The translations under genes were made by a program, and so were the position numbers. Of a stretch of DNA of 64,000 nucleotides, positions 33,337-42,251 are shown piece by piece. The first letter of the stretch is position 1. Every line of letters starts with the position of its first letter. The DNA comes from Anaerolineales bacterium (lineage in GTDB: Bacteria > Chloroflexota > Anaerolineae > Anaerolineales > UBA11579): positions 2,098,712 through 2,162,711 of the forward strand of contig CP075526.1 of NCBI GenBank assembly GCA_025808555.1. The letters run 5' to 3'. The notes under the pieces are model-generated. The model was not told where the DNA came from, did not search any database, and saw nothing but the letters and a program-made list of their open reading frames with translations.

Positions 33337-33595
33337 GCGGCTGCACCACGAATACCCAGTGCCCGGCGACCAGGGCCGCCAGGCTGGCCAGCACGGCGAT
33401 GCCGAGGAACAGCGGGCCAAGGCGAAAGAGAGTCCAGCCCATTTGTTGAGCGGCGATGTGGCCGCCCCAGAATCCAGCCCAGGCGAGGCCAAGGTAGAGC
33501 AGCAGGCGGCCCATGCCGCCGCCGCGCCATAGGTGGAAGGCTGCGCCGAACAGGGTGGCGATGGTGGCGCCGAGCACGAAGGAGGGGAGAGTCAT
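33329..33595 (-). CDS. Small membrane protein in tRNA-modification operon
   Basis: This 88-residue protein shows three hydrophobic helices (about 4-20, 30-48 and 56-83, VLASLAALVAGHWVFVV). No family was recognised. It overlaps the trmI start by eight bases and follows mnmA by 44 bases, across a CACAGAT-type repeat. Confidence 0.6.
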   Translation of the reverse strand: MTLPSFVLGATIATLFGAAFHLWRGGGMGRLLLYLGLAWAGFWGGHIAAQQMGWTLFRLGPLFLGIAVLASLAALVAGHWVFVVQPRE

Positions 33596-33603
33596 GACAA
33601 TTT

Positions 33604-33627
33604 ATTTCACAGATAAACACAGATGCT
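33604..33627. repeat. CACAGATaaaCACAGATG short repeat
   Basis: Two CACAGAT units occur here, and a third and fourth copy are fused into the end of mnmA (33668-33692, complement). Related units occur at 34790-34812, 36005-36045, 36068-36076 and 48876-48903. Confidence 0.6.
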
Positions 33628-33639
33628 TAGGCAATGAAA

Positions 33640-34770
33640 TCAGATAACCATATCAGCTTTACCGGTTTTGTATCTGTGCTCATCTGTGGATTCCGTCTTG
33701 GGTGTCGCAATCAGACCACCGCCCAGGACTTCGCCGTCACGATAGATCACCGCGGCCTGGCCAGGCGTGATATCGCGCAGGGGGTGGGCAAACTCAATAG
33801 TGGCGCGGCCATCCGCCAGCAGGCTGACGCGGGCGGGCGCCTTACGGGCACTGTAACGGATCTTGACCTCGGCTTCGAAGGGCTGGCTGGGCGCCTGCCA
33901 GCTGACCCAGTGCATTGGCTCTGTGGTGAGCTGGCTGCCGCCCAGTTCCTCTTGCGTGCCTACGACGAGTTGGTTGCTGGCGGTGTCCTTGGCGATGACG
34001 TAGAGCGGCTGGGCGGCGGCGATGCCCAGCCCTTTGCGCTGGCCGATGGTGTAGCTGGCTAGGCCCTCGTGCTGGCCGATGGGCTGGCCAGCCATGTTGA
34101 CGATCTCGCCGGGTTGGATGAGCTGCGGCTGGTGGCGATGCAGGAAGTCACGATAGTCCTGACCGGCCAGGAAGCACAGGTCCATACTTTCTTTTGAAGT
34201 TGCGGCGGGTAGCTTGAGCTCGGCGGCGATGGCGCGCACTTCAGGCTTGGTCAGCTCGCCCAGAGGAAACAGGGCGTGCTGCAGCTTGGCCTGGTTGAGC
34301 ACGTGCAGCACGTAGGACTGATCTTTGTGGGTGTCTACGGCTTCGAACAGGCGCACCGGCTCGCCTGGGTTGCGGGTGAGGCGCACATAGTGGCCGGTGG
34401 CCATGTAGTCAGCGCCGAGGGCCAGGGCGCGGTTGAGCAAAAATTCCCAGCGGATCTGGCGGTTGCAGACGAGGCAGGGGTTGGGCGTGCCACCCGCGGC
34501 GTAGCCATCCAGGAAGTAGTTCACGACCACATCGTGAAATTCATCCTGGGCGTTGATGGCGTAGAAGGGGATGCCTAGCTGGCCTGCCACGCGGCGGGCG
34601 ACGCTCATGGCGGCTGGGGTGCAGCAGCGGTTGCTGGCTTCGCGCCCCGGCTCGCTCCACAGGCGCAGCATCATCCCAATGACCTCGTAGCCCTGTTGCT
34701 GGAGCAAGGCGGCCGCGACGGAGCTATCCACTCCGCCGCTCATGGCGACGACGACTTTGGGCTTACTCAT
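33640..34770 (-). CDS. mnmA: tRNA 2-thiouridylase MnmA
   Basis: This 376-residue enzyme puts sulfur on U34 of tRNA-Lys, -Glu and -Gln using ATP. MSGGVDSSVAAALL is the PP-loop. TPNPCLVCNRQIRW gives Cys102 and SMDLCFLAG gives Cys199, at the E. coli positions. The family normally ends near VLGGGLI. The last 18 residues here (TESTDEHRYKTGKADMVI) are encoded by a CACAGATGAGCACAGATAC repeat and flanking bases, so the tail is repeat-derived. The ATG overlaps the cysteine desulfurase stop, which supplies the sulfur. Confidence 0.96.
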   Translation of the reverse strand: MSKPKVVVAMSGGVDSSVAAALLQQQGYEVIGMMLRLWSEPGREASNRCCTPAAMSVARRVAGQLGIPFYAINAQDEFHDVVVNYFLDGYAAGGTPNPCLVCNRQIRWEFLLNRALALGADYMATGHYVRLTRNPGEPVRLFEAVDTHKDQSYVLHVLNQAKLQHALFPLGELTKPEVRAIAAELKLPAATSKESMDLCFLAGQDYRDFLHRHQPQLIQPGEIVNMAGQPIGQHEGLASYTIGQRKGLGIAAAQPLYVIAKDTASNQLVVGTQEELGGSQLTTEPMHWVSWQAPSQPFEAEVKIRYSARKAPARVSLLADGRATIEFAHPLRDITPGQAAVIYRDGEVLGGGLIATPKTESTDEHRYKTGKADMVI

Positions 34771-35972
34771 GAGCTAAACCCTTTAGCCACAGATGAACGC
34801 TGATGAGCGCTCTCAAGTTTGCGTGCTCGCTCGATGAGAGCGGGTAGAGCGGTGAGCAGTGCGTCTACATCGGCTTGGGTGGTGTGCTTGCCCAGCGTGA
34901 TGCGCAGGGAACCATTTGCCCATTCTGGCGTGATGCCCATGGCCAGCAAAACTTCGCTGGGTTGCGGGTCGCCAGTCTTGCAGGCCGAGCCGGAGGAGCA
35001 GGCGAAGCCAGCGTCATCCAGCAGCATCAGCAATGCGTTGCCATCCACACCCTTGAACACAAAACTGGCGTGGTTGGCGAGTCGTTGGGTGGGATGCCCG
35101 GTCAATTTCGAGTCGTCAATATCATTCAAGACTGAATTGATTATTGTGTTGCGCCAATCGATCAATCGATTAATCGATTGATCGATCTCTGTCTGGGCCA
35201 ACTCAAACGCCACGGCGATGCCGACGATGTAAGGCACATTGTGCGTGCCGGCGCGCAGGCCGGCTTCATGGCTGCCGCCGGTTTGAATAGGCAGTAGTGG
35301 TGTGCCGGCGCGCACAAAGAGCAAGCCGACACCCTTGGGGCCATACAGCTTGTGGGCTCCCAGGCTGAGAAGGTCAATACCGAGTTCGGTGACATTGAGA
35401 GGGACATGAGCAGGCGCCTGGATGGCATCGCTGTGGAACGCAACGCCGCGCTCGCGGCAGATGGCAGCAACCTCGCTGATGGGGTTGAGTGTGCCAACCT
35501 CGTTATTGGCCAGGATGACTGAAACCAGGGCGGTATCAGCGGTTAGGAGGCGGGTGACATCTTGCGGATGCACCATGCCGTATTCGTCTGCGGGCAGGCG
35601 CACGAGCTCAAAGCCGAACTCGGCCGCCAACTGATCGGCCGTACGGGCCACGGCAGGATGCTCCACCGGGCTGACCAGCAGGCGATTGGCGCCGCGCTGG
35701 CGGCGGGCGTCCAAGGCTGCGCCGCGCAGGGCCAGGTTATTGCTCTCTGTGCCGCCCGAGGTGAAAAGGAGCTCCTCAGGTTGGCAGCCGAGGGCGGCGG
35801 CCAGGCGGCCGCGGGCCTGTTCCACGGCGGCTTCGGCGCGCTGACCATAGCCGTGGACGGAAGACGGGTTGCCAAATTCGGCCTCGAAGTAGGGCTGCAT
35901 GGCTGCCCAAACGCGCGGATCGAGCGGCGTGGTGGCAGCGTAGTCAAAGTAGCGGCGCGCAGGCGCGTTCAT
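34767..35972 (-). CDS. Cysteine desulfurase (NifS/IscS family)
   Basis: This 401-residue PLP enzyme releases sulfur from cysteine for tRNA thiolation and perhaps Fe-S clusters. FDYAATTPLDPRVW, TSGGTESNNLAL, SLGAHKLYGPKGVG (PLP Lys) and GFACSSGSAC (persulfide Cys) are intact. TATAAT (minus, 35987-35982) lies nine bases before ATG 35972, and longer frames upstream are not supported. The C-terminal ESAHQRSSVAKGFSS is encoded by a CATCAGCGTTCATCTGTGG repeat. A 30-bp perfect ATCGAT-rich palindrome lies inside the gene. Confidence 0.94.
   Translation of the reverse strand: MNAPARRYFDYAATTPLDPRVWAAMQPYFEAEFGNPSSVHGYGQRAEAAVEQARGRLAAALGCQPEELLFTSGGTESNNLALRGAALDARRQRGANRLLVSPVEHPAVARTADQLAAEFGFELVRLPADEYGMVHPQDVTRLLTADTALVSVILANNEVGTLNPISEVAAICRERGVAFHSDAIQAPAHVPLNVTELGIDLLSLGAHKLYGPKGVGLLFVRAGTPLLPIQTGGSHEAGLRAGTHNVPYIVGIAVAFELAQTEIDQSINRLIDWRNTIINSVLNDIDDSKLTGHPTQRLANHASFVFKGVDGNALLMLLDDAGFACSSGSACKTGDPQPSEVLLAMGITPEWANGSLRITLGKHTTQADVDALLTALPALIERARKLESAHQRSSVAKGFSS
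35157..35186. repeat. 30-bp perfect palindrome inside cysteine desulfurase gene
   Basis: The arms are ATCGATCAATCGATT and its exact complement, centred between 35171 and 35172. It encodes IDQSINRLID and contains four ATCGAT sites. Confidence 0.9.
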
Positions 35973-35981
35973 AACGGGGTG

Positions 35982-35987
35982 ATTATA
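35982..35987 (-). promoter_or_regulatory. -10 box of the cysteine desulfurase operon
   Basis: TATAAT on the minus strand ends nine bases before the ATG; there is no SD, so the transcript is nearly leaderless. Confidence 0.6.
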
Positions 35988-36003
35988 GCGGGGAGTAAAC
36001 CTT

Positions 36004-36076
36004 GCCGCAGATGCGTGGCTACGCCACGCCGCAGATGAACCTTGAAACAAAAACTGAAGGCAAGAATTCACAGATA
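36004..36076. repeat. Degenerate CCGCAGATG/CACAGATAG repeat cluster
   Basis: CCGCAGATG occurs twice around the small palindrome CGTGGCTACGCCACG, followed by CACAGATAG at 36069. It is the same family as the repeats at 33604 and 34790. Confidence 0.5.
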
Positions 36077-36090
36077 GCCGGTTGCAGGGG

Positions 36091-38118
36091 CTATTCCAGC
36101 CAGAGCTCGCGGATATGGATGTGATATCCGTTGGCTGGCTCAGGCGCGAGATCTTTGATCTCGATGTGCAGAGTAGCTAACTCGGCTTCAGTGGCGGGCA
36201 GCTCAATGCTGACGGTGGGATCTGAAGGCAGGTCGGCATAGCTTTGCTTGAGGTCGTGCAAGGTGCCGTCCTCATACGTCAGGAACAGGCTGACTTCAAA
36301 GGAGTGTATACCTGCGAGAGTGAGTTCCAGTCCTCGGAGTTGGCGCGGCGGTTCGAAGTCAAATTCAAGGACGAAGGGATTGGCGTCGGCGCCGCGCATC
36401 AGCGAGTCAAAGTTGCCGTCGAGGGCGTCTTCAATGCGGCCACCGTCCAGCGAGGAGTAGCGCACCAGCGCCTGGCTGCCGTTGAACTCCACCCATTGGG
36501 TTTCGAGGCCGGCGACCGGCTCGATGATGCGCAGGCCTTGGACTGGCGCAGCATGAAACATGGGCAAGCCGGCGCGGCTGGTGTACAGCTGGGCAGGAAA
36601 GCGCTCAGCGCAGGTTTCCAGTTGCGCGGCGGGCAGACTTTCGCGATAGCTCCAGATAAGCACTGCAGGGCCTTGCAGGGTGGCTTCCAGCGCGGTGCAG
36701 TTCAACTCGTCGGGCTGGATGTAGTGAAAGTTTTGCGGGCGATCCATCTCATCATGGATGCTGATGGGTTCGGGCATGCTGGATTCCCAGCAGCAGCCCA
36801 CCAGGTAGATCTGCGTGTTCTCAGGCAGCAAATTGGCATAGTCGGTAATGTGGCGGGCGATAGGCGTATTGCGATAAGGCAGGCCGTTGATATATGCGCC
36901 GAAGTAGCCCCCCAGGTTGAGGACCGCGATTAACGCCACGAGTGCAGTGACGATGACCGCAGATGTAATTTTGCTCAGCCGTGTTTGTAGCCACATGGAA
37001 AGCTGCCACAACCCGCTGGCCACGAAGAGATAGGCGAGTGGCGCCGCGCCGAGGGTGCGGGTGGCGGACGGCACCTCGCTGCTGTTGGCGACCACCAGCA
37101 TGGAAGGCACATGCATCAGCAGGAAGATGATGAGCAGGATCAGCCCCTCGCGGCGGCGCGGCTGGCGCAACCAGAAGATGATGCCGAGGAGGAAGAATAG
37201 ACCGCTGAGGAGATCCAGGTGAGGGCGGTGGGCGATGTTGACACGGCTGATGCTATCGCCCTTGATGTTATAAGCGGCCAGCGCTTTTAGTCCGTTCTGG
37301 ACCAGCTGCCACAGACCGGCTGCGCTGAGCTCGAACTTTCCGCCGAGGTAGCCCTCAGAGGTGAAGGCTACGGCATTCTGCGACACGATCCACATATAAG
37401 GTAACGCCAGGAGGAGTAGCATGGCGATCACGCGCAGCCAGTCGCCCGTGTGTACGCGCGGCCCAGTGAAATGCAAGACCAGCATGGATAGGAGCAGAGC
37501 GGCAGGTAGCAGGTAGGCGCCGGGGTAGGTGTACAGGCCAAGGATGGAGACGAAGGCAGCCCACAGCAGCCAACGACGCTGCGGCTGCTGGATGTAGCAG
37601 ACCAGTAGCCAGGCGAGGCAGGCCGCCAGCAGCGGCACCACGATGGGCACATTGCCAAGACGGCTGTGAATGAGAAGCCAATAGGAGATGCCGGCGATGA
37701 AAGTGGCCAGGGTAGCGAAGAGCGGCCCGAGTAAGCGCCGGGCAAGGGCGTAGGTGAACGCCAAAGCGCCGAGGCTGATGAGGACCGAGGTGAGCTTGAG
37801 GCTAAGATAGTTCAAACCAAACAGCAACGCAGCCGGGGCGGCAAAGTAGTGGAACAGGGGGCCGGTACTGAGCGGGATGTAGAAGGGCCAGCGGCCGTGC
37901 ACGATATCCCATACGTAAATGGTGGCGGTGCTAATATCGCCAAATACTTCGGCTTGCAAATCCTTCAGGTTCCAAAAGCGCACGGCCGGCACCGCTAGCA
38001 GCATGCCCCAGAGTGCCAGAGTGGTTAGCTGAGGGGCGGTTTCCTGCAGGCGGGAAGCCAAGGCTGGCTGGGCCACTCGTTTAGGTGTCTTTTTGGCGGT
38101 TCGTTTGGTATGGCTCAT
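36091..38118 (-). CDS. GT39/ArnT-like membrane glycosyltransferase with C-terminal beta domain
   Basis: This 675-residue protein has about ten to twelve membrane helices (residues 30-420). A large first loop (QAEVFGDISTATIYVWDIVHGRWPF) occupies the place of the catalytic acidic residues of GT-C glycosyltransferases. The last 220 residues (from about 430) are soluble; the final 120 look like a galactose-binding beta sandwich (PFVLEFDFEPPRQLRGLELT). It probably transfers sugar from a polyprenyl carrier to an envelope acceptor. The start is leaderless-like: TATACT (minus, 38131-38126) lies seven bases upstream. Confidence 0.75.
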   Translation of the reverse strand: MSHTKRTAKKTPKRVAQPALASRLQETAPQLTTLALWGMLLAVPAVRFWNLKDLQAEVFGDISTATIYVWDIVHGRWPFYIPLSTGPLFHYFAAPAALLFGLNYLSLKLTSVLISLGALAFTYALARRLLGPLFATLATFIAGISYWLLIHSRLGNVPIVVPLLAACLAWLLVCYIQQPQRRWLLWAAFVSILGLYTYPGAYLLPAALLLSMLVLHFTGPRVHTGDWLRVIAMLLLLALPYMWIVSQNAVAFTSEGYLGGKFELSAAGLWQLVQNGLKALAAYNIKGDSISRVNIAHRPHLDLLSGLFFLLGIIFWLRQPRRREGLILLIIFLLMHVPSMLVVANSSEVPSATRTLGAAPLAYLFVASGLWQLSMWLQTRLSKITSAVIVTALVALIAVLNLGGYFGAYINGLPYRNTPIARHITDYANLLPENTQIYLVGCCWESSMPEPISIHDEMDRPQNFHYIQPDELNCTALEATLQGPAVLIWSYRESLPAAQLETCAERFPAQLYTSRAGLPMFHAAPVQGLRIIEPVAGLETQWVEFNGSQALVRYSSLDGGRIEDALDGNFDSLMRGADANPFVLEFDFEPPRQLRGLELTLAGIHSFEVSLFLTYEDGTLHDLKQSYADLPSDPTVSIELPATEAELATLHIEIKDLAPEPANGYHIHIRELWLE

Positions 38119-38183
38119 CCCGCTGAGTATACGGGAAAGCTGCTGGGCGGCTAGCGTGGAGGGCGTCAGGCTGCTGACAGGCT

Positions 38184-38211
38184 TTGAGTTCGCGTGGCAT
38201 TCTGCTATAAT
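38184..38211 (+). promoter_or_regulatory. Promoter of the phosphohexomutase gene
   Basis: TTGAGT (38184-38189), a 16-base spacer and TATAAT (38206-38211) predict transcription from about 38218. Confidence 0.75.
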
Positions 38212-38251
38212 CAGCTTGTACTAAAAATCACATTTACAAAGGGACAAGCTG
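38212..38251 (+). promoter_or_regulatory. 5' UTR hairpin holding the ribosome site in its loop
   Basis: CAGCTTGT (38212-38219) pairs perfectly with ACAAGCTG (38244-38251), two bases before the ATG. The AAAGGG ribosome site lies in the loop. The predicted start of transcription lies inside the left arm, so only some transcripts may form the stem. Confidence 0.45.
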
Positions 38252-38252
38252 A

Positions 38253-39677
38253 ATGGCCAAAGATATTCGCTTTGGAACTGATGGTTGGCGTGGAATGATC
38301 GCCAAGGATTACACGTTTGACGCCGTACAGCGCGCTGCCCAGGGATATGCGACCTACATCAAGAACCACAACAAGGCCTCCATGGGCGTTGTGGTGGGGT
38401 ATGACAAGCGCTTTCATTCTGAGAATTTTGCCGCTAGTGTGGCGAGTGTATTGGCCGGTAACGGCATCAAAGCCTGGCTAACCAAGGAAGCCACGCCCAC
38501 GCCAGTGATCTCTTACGCCGTGCTGACCCAGAAGGCTGGCGGTGCAATCAACATCACCGCTTCGCACAACCCGCCGACTGACAATGGTTTTAAAGTGCGA
38601 GACGAGAACGGTGGCGCGATTGACCCTGAGGGTCTGGCTGAGATCGAAGCCGCCATCCCCGATACGCTGGCCGCCGTGAGCAGCCTGGATTTTAAAGACG
38701 CCCAAACGCAGGGATTGATCGAGATCTTTGATGCGGCTCCCAAATACATTGAGCACTTGCAAAAGCTGATTGACCTGCAGCCCATCAAAGATGCGGGCTT
38801 CACCGTGATGGTGGACACCATGTGGGGTAATGGAGCTGGCTGGTTCCCGCGTCTGCTGGCAGGCGGCAAAACGCGCGTGCTGGAGATCCATAACGAGCGC
38901 AACCCCATCTATCCGGAGATGGAGCGCCCCGAGCCGATACAACCCAATGTGGATGCCGGGCTGGCCGCCACCGTAGCCAACGAGGCGGATGTGTTGCTGA
39001 TCACGGATGGCGATGCGGACCGCATGGGGCTGGGCGACGAGAAGGGCCAGTTCATCGACCAATTGCGCGCCTATGGCTTGCTGGCGTACTACCTGTTGGA
39101 AGTGCGCGGCGAGCGTGGCCCGATCGTTAAGACGCTTTCCACCACCACGATGCTGAACAAGCTGGGCAAGCTCTACGATGTGCCGGTGTACGACACCGGC
39201 GTGGGATTCAAGTATGTGGCTCCCAAGATGATGGAAGTGGGCGCCATGATCGGCGGCGAAGAGTCGGGCGGCTATGCTTTCCGCGGCAATGTGCCGGAAC
39301 GCGATGGCATCCTGGCTGGCCTGTATGTGCTCGACATGATGGTGAAGCTCAACAAGAAACCGACGGAGCTGATCGAGTGGCTGTTCGCCAAGGTAGGCGC
39401 GCATTATTACGACCGCATTGATAGCTTGTTCGAGGGCGACCGTGCCGCGGTGGAAAAACTGATTGTGGACGCCAAGCCTGAGACGATGGGCGGCCTGAGA
39501 GTGACCAGCCTGGATACTACGGATGGTTTCAAGTTCAATCTGGAAGATGGTGGCTGGCTGCTGGTGCGCTTCTCTGGCACGGAGCCGAAAATCCGCGTGT
39601 ACACCGAGACCACACATGTCGATAAAGTGCAGGCTATTTTGCAAGATGGTTTGCGCGTAGCAGGTATTACGCAGTAA
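38253..39677 (+). CDS. Phosphoglucomutase/phosphomannomutase family
   Basis: This 474-residue alpha-D-phosphohexomutase interconverts hexose 1- and 6-phosphates. [28 protein letters not shown] (phosphoserine loop), [14 protein letters not shown] (metal site), [12 protein letters not shown] (sugar loop) and [12 protein letters not shown] (phosphate site) are complete. The substrate (Glc, Man or GlcN) cannot be told by eye. tatD follows within five bases. Confidence 0.94.
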   Translation: MAKDIRFGTDGWRGMIAKDYTFDAVQRAAQGYATYIKNHNKASMGVVVGYDKRFHSENFAASVASVLAGNGIKAWLTKEATPTPVISYAVLTQKAGGAINITASHNPPTDNGFKVRDENGGAIDPEGLAEIEAAIPDTLAAVSSLDFKDAQTQGLIEIFDAAPKYIEHLQKLIDLQPIKDAGFTVMVDTMWGNGAGWFPRLLAGGKTRVLEIHNERNPIYPEMERPEPIQPNVDAGLAATVANEADVLLITDGDADRMGLGDEKGQFIDQLRAYGLLAYYLLEVRGERGPIVKTLSTTTMLNKLGKLYDVPVYDTGVGFKYVAPKMMEVGAMIGGEESGGYAFRGNVPERDGILAGLYVLDMMVKLNKKPTELIEWLFAKVGAHYYDRIDSLFEGDRAAVEKLIVDAKPETMGGLRVTSLDTTDGFKFNLEDGGWLLVRFSGTEPKIRVYTETTHVDKVQAILQDGLRVAGITQ

Positions 39678-39681
39678 ATGA

Positions 39682-40488
39682 ATGACACTGATCGATACGC
39701 ATTGCCATTTGGATTTTGACGCCTTTGACAGTGACCGGGCTGACGTAGTGGCTCGGGCGCAGGAGGCCGGTGTGGATGTGATCGTGAATCCGAGCACTGA
39801 TATCGCCAACGCCGCCAAGGTAGTCGCCCTGGCGCAGCAGACAACCTGTGTCTATGCTGCTGTGGGCGTGCACCCCAACAGCAGCACGCAGTGGGGTGCG
39901 AGCAGCGAAGAAGAGGTGCGCCAACTGGCGCAGCAGTCGAAGGTAGTTGCGATAGGCGAGATCGGCCTGGACTATTACTGGGATGAAGCTCCGCATGATG
40001 TGCAACAGAAAGTATTGCAAGCTCAGTTAGAATTGGCAGCAGAAATGGAATTGCCCGTGATCGTGCACAACCGTGAGGCCAGCGAAGACTTGCTGGCTAT
40101 TTTGCTTGAATGGCAGGCTGGCCTGGCGGCCAGCGGTTCGCGGTTGGCTGCGCGTCCCGGGGTGCTGCATTCATTCTCAGGCGACCAGGCCATGGCCGAC
40201 AAAGCCGTGGCGGCCGGGTACTTTCTGGGCTTCACCGGCCCGCTGACTTTCAAGAATGCGCCGGTACTGCAGGCGATCGCCAAGCACGCGCCGCTGGAAC
40301 GCGTGCTGGTGGAAACGGACAGCCCGTTCCTTTCGCCGCATCCGCTGCGCGGGCAGCGCAACGAGCCTGCGCGGGTCAAGCTGGTGGCCGAGAAGCTGGC
40401 CGAACTTAAGGGCTTGCCATATGAAGAGATCTGTGCGGCGACCACCGCCAATGCCCGTCATTTATTTGGTATTGAGGCGCAGCAATGA
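39682..40488 (+). CDS. tatD: TatD family metal-dependent hydrolase
   Basis: This 268-residue TIM-barrel enzyme is probably a DNase or D-aminoacyl-type hydrolase of the TatD group. Metal ligands are in DTHCHLDF, IGEIGLDYYW, IVHNREA, LHSFSGD and LVETDSPFL. It overlaps the polyprenyl synthase start by ATGA and follows the mutase closely, so all three probably share one transcript. Confidence 0.94.
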   Translation: MTLIDTHCHLDFDAFDSDRADVVARAQEAGVDVIVNPSTDIANAAKVVALAQQTTCVYAAVGVHPNSSTQWGASSEEEVRQLAQQSKVVAIGEIGLDYYWDEAPHDVQQKVLQAQLELAAEMELPVIVHNREASEDLLAILLEWQAGLAASGSRLAARPGVLHSFSGDQAMADKAVAAGYFLGFTGPLTFKNAPVLQAIAKHAPLERVLVETDSPFLSPHPLRGQRNEPARVKLVAEKLAELKGLPYEEICAATTANARHLFGIEAQQ

Positions 40489-41450
40489 CTATGCTGGACT
40501 TTCACGCCCAGGTGCAAGCACAGCTCCCTGAAGTTGAGGAGCGCATGCGCCGGGTGGCCGACGGATACCATCCTGAGCTTGGCTATGCCCTGGAGCAGTT
40601 GCTTAACTCGGGCGGCAAACGGGTACGCCCCACGGTAACCCTACTAGTGGCGGGCATGCTGAACGCGCCGCACAAGCACGCCGTCACGGTGGCGGCTGCG
40701 GTCGAGATGCTGCACACTGCCACACTGGTGCACGACGACCTGATCGATGGCGCCACCCTGCGCCGTGGCGAACCCACATTGAATGCACTGTGGAACTCGG
40801 CCGCAACGATCCTGGCGGGTGACTTCCTGTTCTCGCAGGCCGCCTGGCTGGGCTCGCAGGCTGAGTCTGTGGAAGTGATGCAGATGTTCGCCAAGACGCT
40901 CTCGATCATTGTCAATGGCGAAGTCAATCAGATCTTCACACGCAACACGTATCCCACGCGGGAGGAATACGACCAACGCATCTATGCCAAGACCGCTTCG
41001 ATGTTCGAGCTGGCGGCCAAGGCACCTGCACACCTGGCGGGTGTCTTCCCCAAATATGGTGAGTTGCTAAACACCTACGGCAACAGCATTGGTATGGCCT
41101 TCCAGTTGGTGGATGATGTTCTGGACTTCTCCTCTGACGAAGCTACGCTAGGCAAGCCGGTGGCGAGTGACTTGCGCCATGGTTTGTTCACCCTGCCGAC
41201 CCTGTATTATCTGCAAGGCAAGCCTGCTGACGAGCGCGTGCAAGTTCTGCTGGACGGCCACGAGCTGGAAGAGGAGCGGATGGAAGCGCTGATCGGCGAC
41301 ATTCGCTCCAGCGGAGCGCTGGAGCAGGCCAACGAGGAAGCTCACCGCTATGTGCGCGTGGCGCTGGATGCGTTGGAAAGCATGCCGGCTTGCGACGAGC
41401 GCGACGGCCTGGCTGACCTGGCTGAATATGTGGTTCAGCGCTTGCATTAA
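40485..41450 (+). CDS. Polyprenyl (hepta/octaprenyl-type) diphosphate synthase
   Basis: This 321-residue trans-isoprenyl diphosphate synthase makes quinone or carrier-lipid side chains. GGKRVRPTVTLL, LVHDDLIDGATLRRG (first DDxxD) and FQLVDDVLDFSS (second DDxxD) are present. The residues before the first DDxxD (EMLHTATLVHDD) are small or medium, which fits a medium to long chain product. A promoter for the next gene overlaps its 3' end. Confidence 0.92.
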   Translation: MTMLDFHAQVQAQLPEVEERMRRVADGYHPELGYALEQLLNSGGKRVRPTVTLLVAGMLNAPHKHAVTVAAAVEMLHTATLVHDDLIDGATLRRGEPTLNALWNSAATILAGDFLFSQAAWLGSQAESVEVMQMFAKTLSIIVNGEVNQIFTRNTYPTREEYDQRIYAKTASMFELAAKAPAHLAGVFPKYGELLNTYGNSIGMAFQLVDDVLDFSSDEATLGKPVASDLRHGLFTLPTLYYLQGKPADERVQVLLDGHELEEERMEALIGDIRSSGALEQANEEAHRYVRVALDALESMPACDERDGLADLAEYVVQRLH

Positions 41451-41469
41451 GCTGAGTTTTCGCTAAACT
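41442..41469 (+). promoter_or_regulatory. Promoter for the haem-oxygenase-fold gene
   Basis: TTGCAT (41442-41447), a 16-base spacer and TAAACT (41464-41469), just after the polyprenyl synthase stop. Confidence 0.5.
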
Positions 41470-41501
41470 ATTCCCTTATTCGTCTGAAACAAAGGAGCCA
41501 T

Positions 41502-42095
41502 ATGACTCTGCAAGAGCAACTTAACCAGCGTATTGAAAAGAAGGCGCTGCTCAAGCACCCCTTCTACCAGGCTTGGGAATCCGGCGAGCTGCCGGTGGAC
41601 GCACTGCGCACCTATGCCCGCGAGTATGGCGCTTTCATCGCCACCATGCCTGCCGGCTGGGAGACTCTGAACGACGCGGAGACCGCGCAGGAAGAGCGCG
41701 AGCATGCCGAACTGTGGCAGGATTTTGCCGCCGGCCTGGAGACCGAGGTTGGCGCAGCTGAGCTGCCCGCGGTGAGCAAGCTGGTAGCCGACTCGGCTGC
41801 CCTGTTTGCCAAGCCGGCTACGGCGCTGGGCGCCCTGTACGCTTTTGAGGCGCAGCAGCCCGATACCGCCAAGAGCAAGCTGGACGGCCTGCGCGCCCAC
41901 TACAGCCTGCCCGCCAATACCGAGCCTTACTTTGAAGTGCACTCGGCCAACCACCACGAAGCCGCCAAGCTGCTTACCGCCATCAATGGCCTGAACAGCG
42001 AGGAGCAGGCTGAGGCCCTGGCTGCTTGCGAGCAGATGAGCGCCGCCTTGTGGGATGCGCTGACTGACATCTACGACAAGCACTGCGCAATGTAG
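41502..42095 (+). CDS. Haem-oxygenase-fold protein (TenA/PqqC/CADD-like)
   Basis: This 197-residue all-helical protein has candidate metal ligands in EEREHAELW, YAFEAQQPD and FEVHSANHHEA, and ends DIYDKHCAM. The HPFYQAWESGELPVDALRTYA opening is typical of the PqqC/CADD group of di-metal oxidases rather than thiaminase TenA. CADD-type proteins make p-aminobenzoate in some bacteria. Whether this one does is inference. AAAGGAG lies upstream, and a strong terminator follows. Confidence 0.75.
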   Translation: MTLQEQLNQRIEKKALLKHPFYQAWESGELPVDALRTYAREYGAFIATMPAGWETLNDAETAQEEREHAELWQDFAAGLETEVGAAELPAVSKLVADSAALFAKPATALGALYAFEAQQPDTAKSKLDGLRAHYSLPANTEPYFEVHSANHHEAAKLLTAINGLNSEEQAEALAACEQMSAALWDALTDIYDKHCAM

Positions 42096-42112
42096 TCTTT
42101 ACCCCGTAAACC

Positions 42113-42142
42113 AAAAAGCCGAGCGAAAGCTCGGCTTTTTTT
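42113..42142 (+). terminator. Intrinsic terminator
   Basis: GCCGAGC (42118-42124), loop GAAA and GCTCGGC (42129-42135), with A-run before and seven T after. Confidence 0.93.
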
Positions 42143-42202
42143 GTTGGCACTATTCCCTCAGTGTAAAGTCAGTTTGTGACATTCTTGGGACATTTGTATC
42201 TA

Positions 42203-42229
42203 TTGACTTTCTCGTGCAGCGCGTAGAGT
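42203..42229 (+). promoter_or_regulatory. Candidate promoter of the CBS gene
   Basis: TTGACT (42203-42208) and TAGAGT (42224-42229) with a short 15-base spacer; GAGGAGG follows before the ATG. Confidence 0.4.
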
Positions 42230-42251
42230 AGGGCGTAACGAGGAGGTACAT

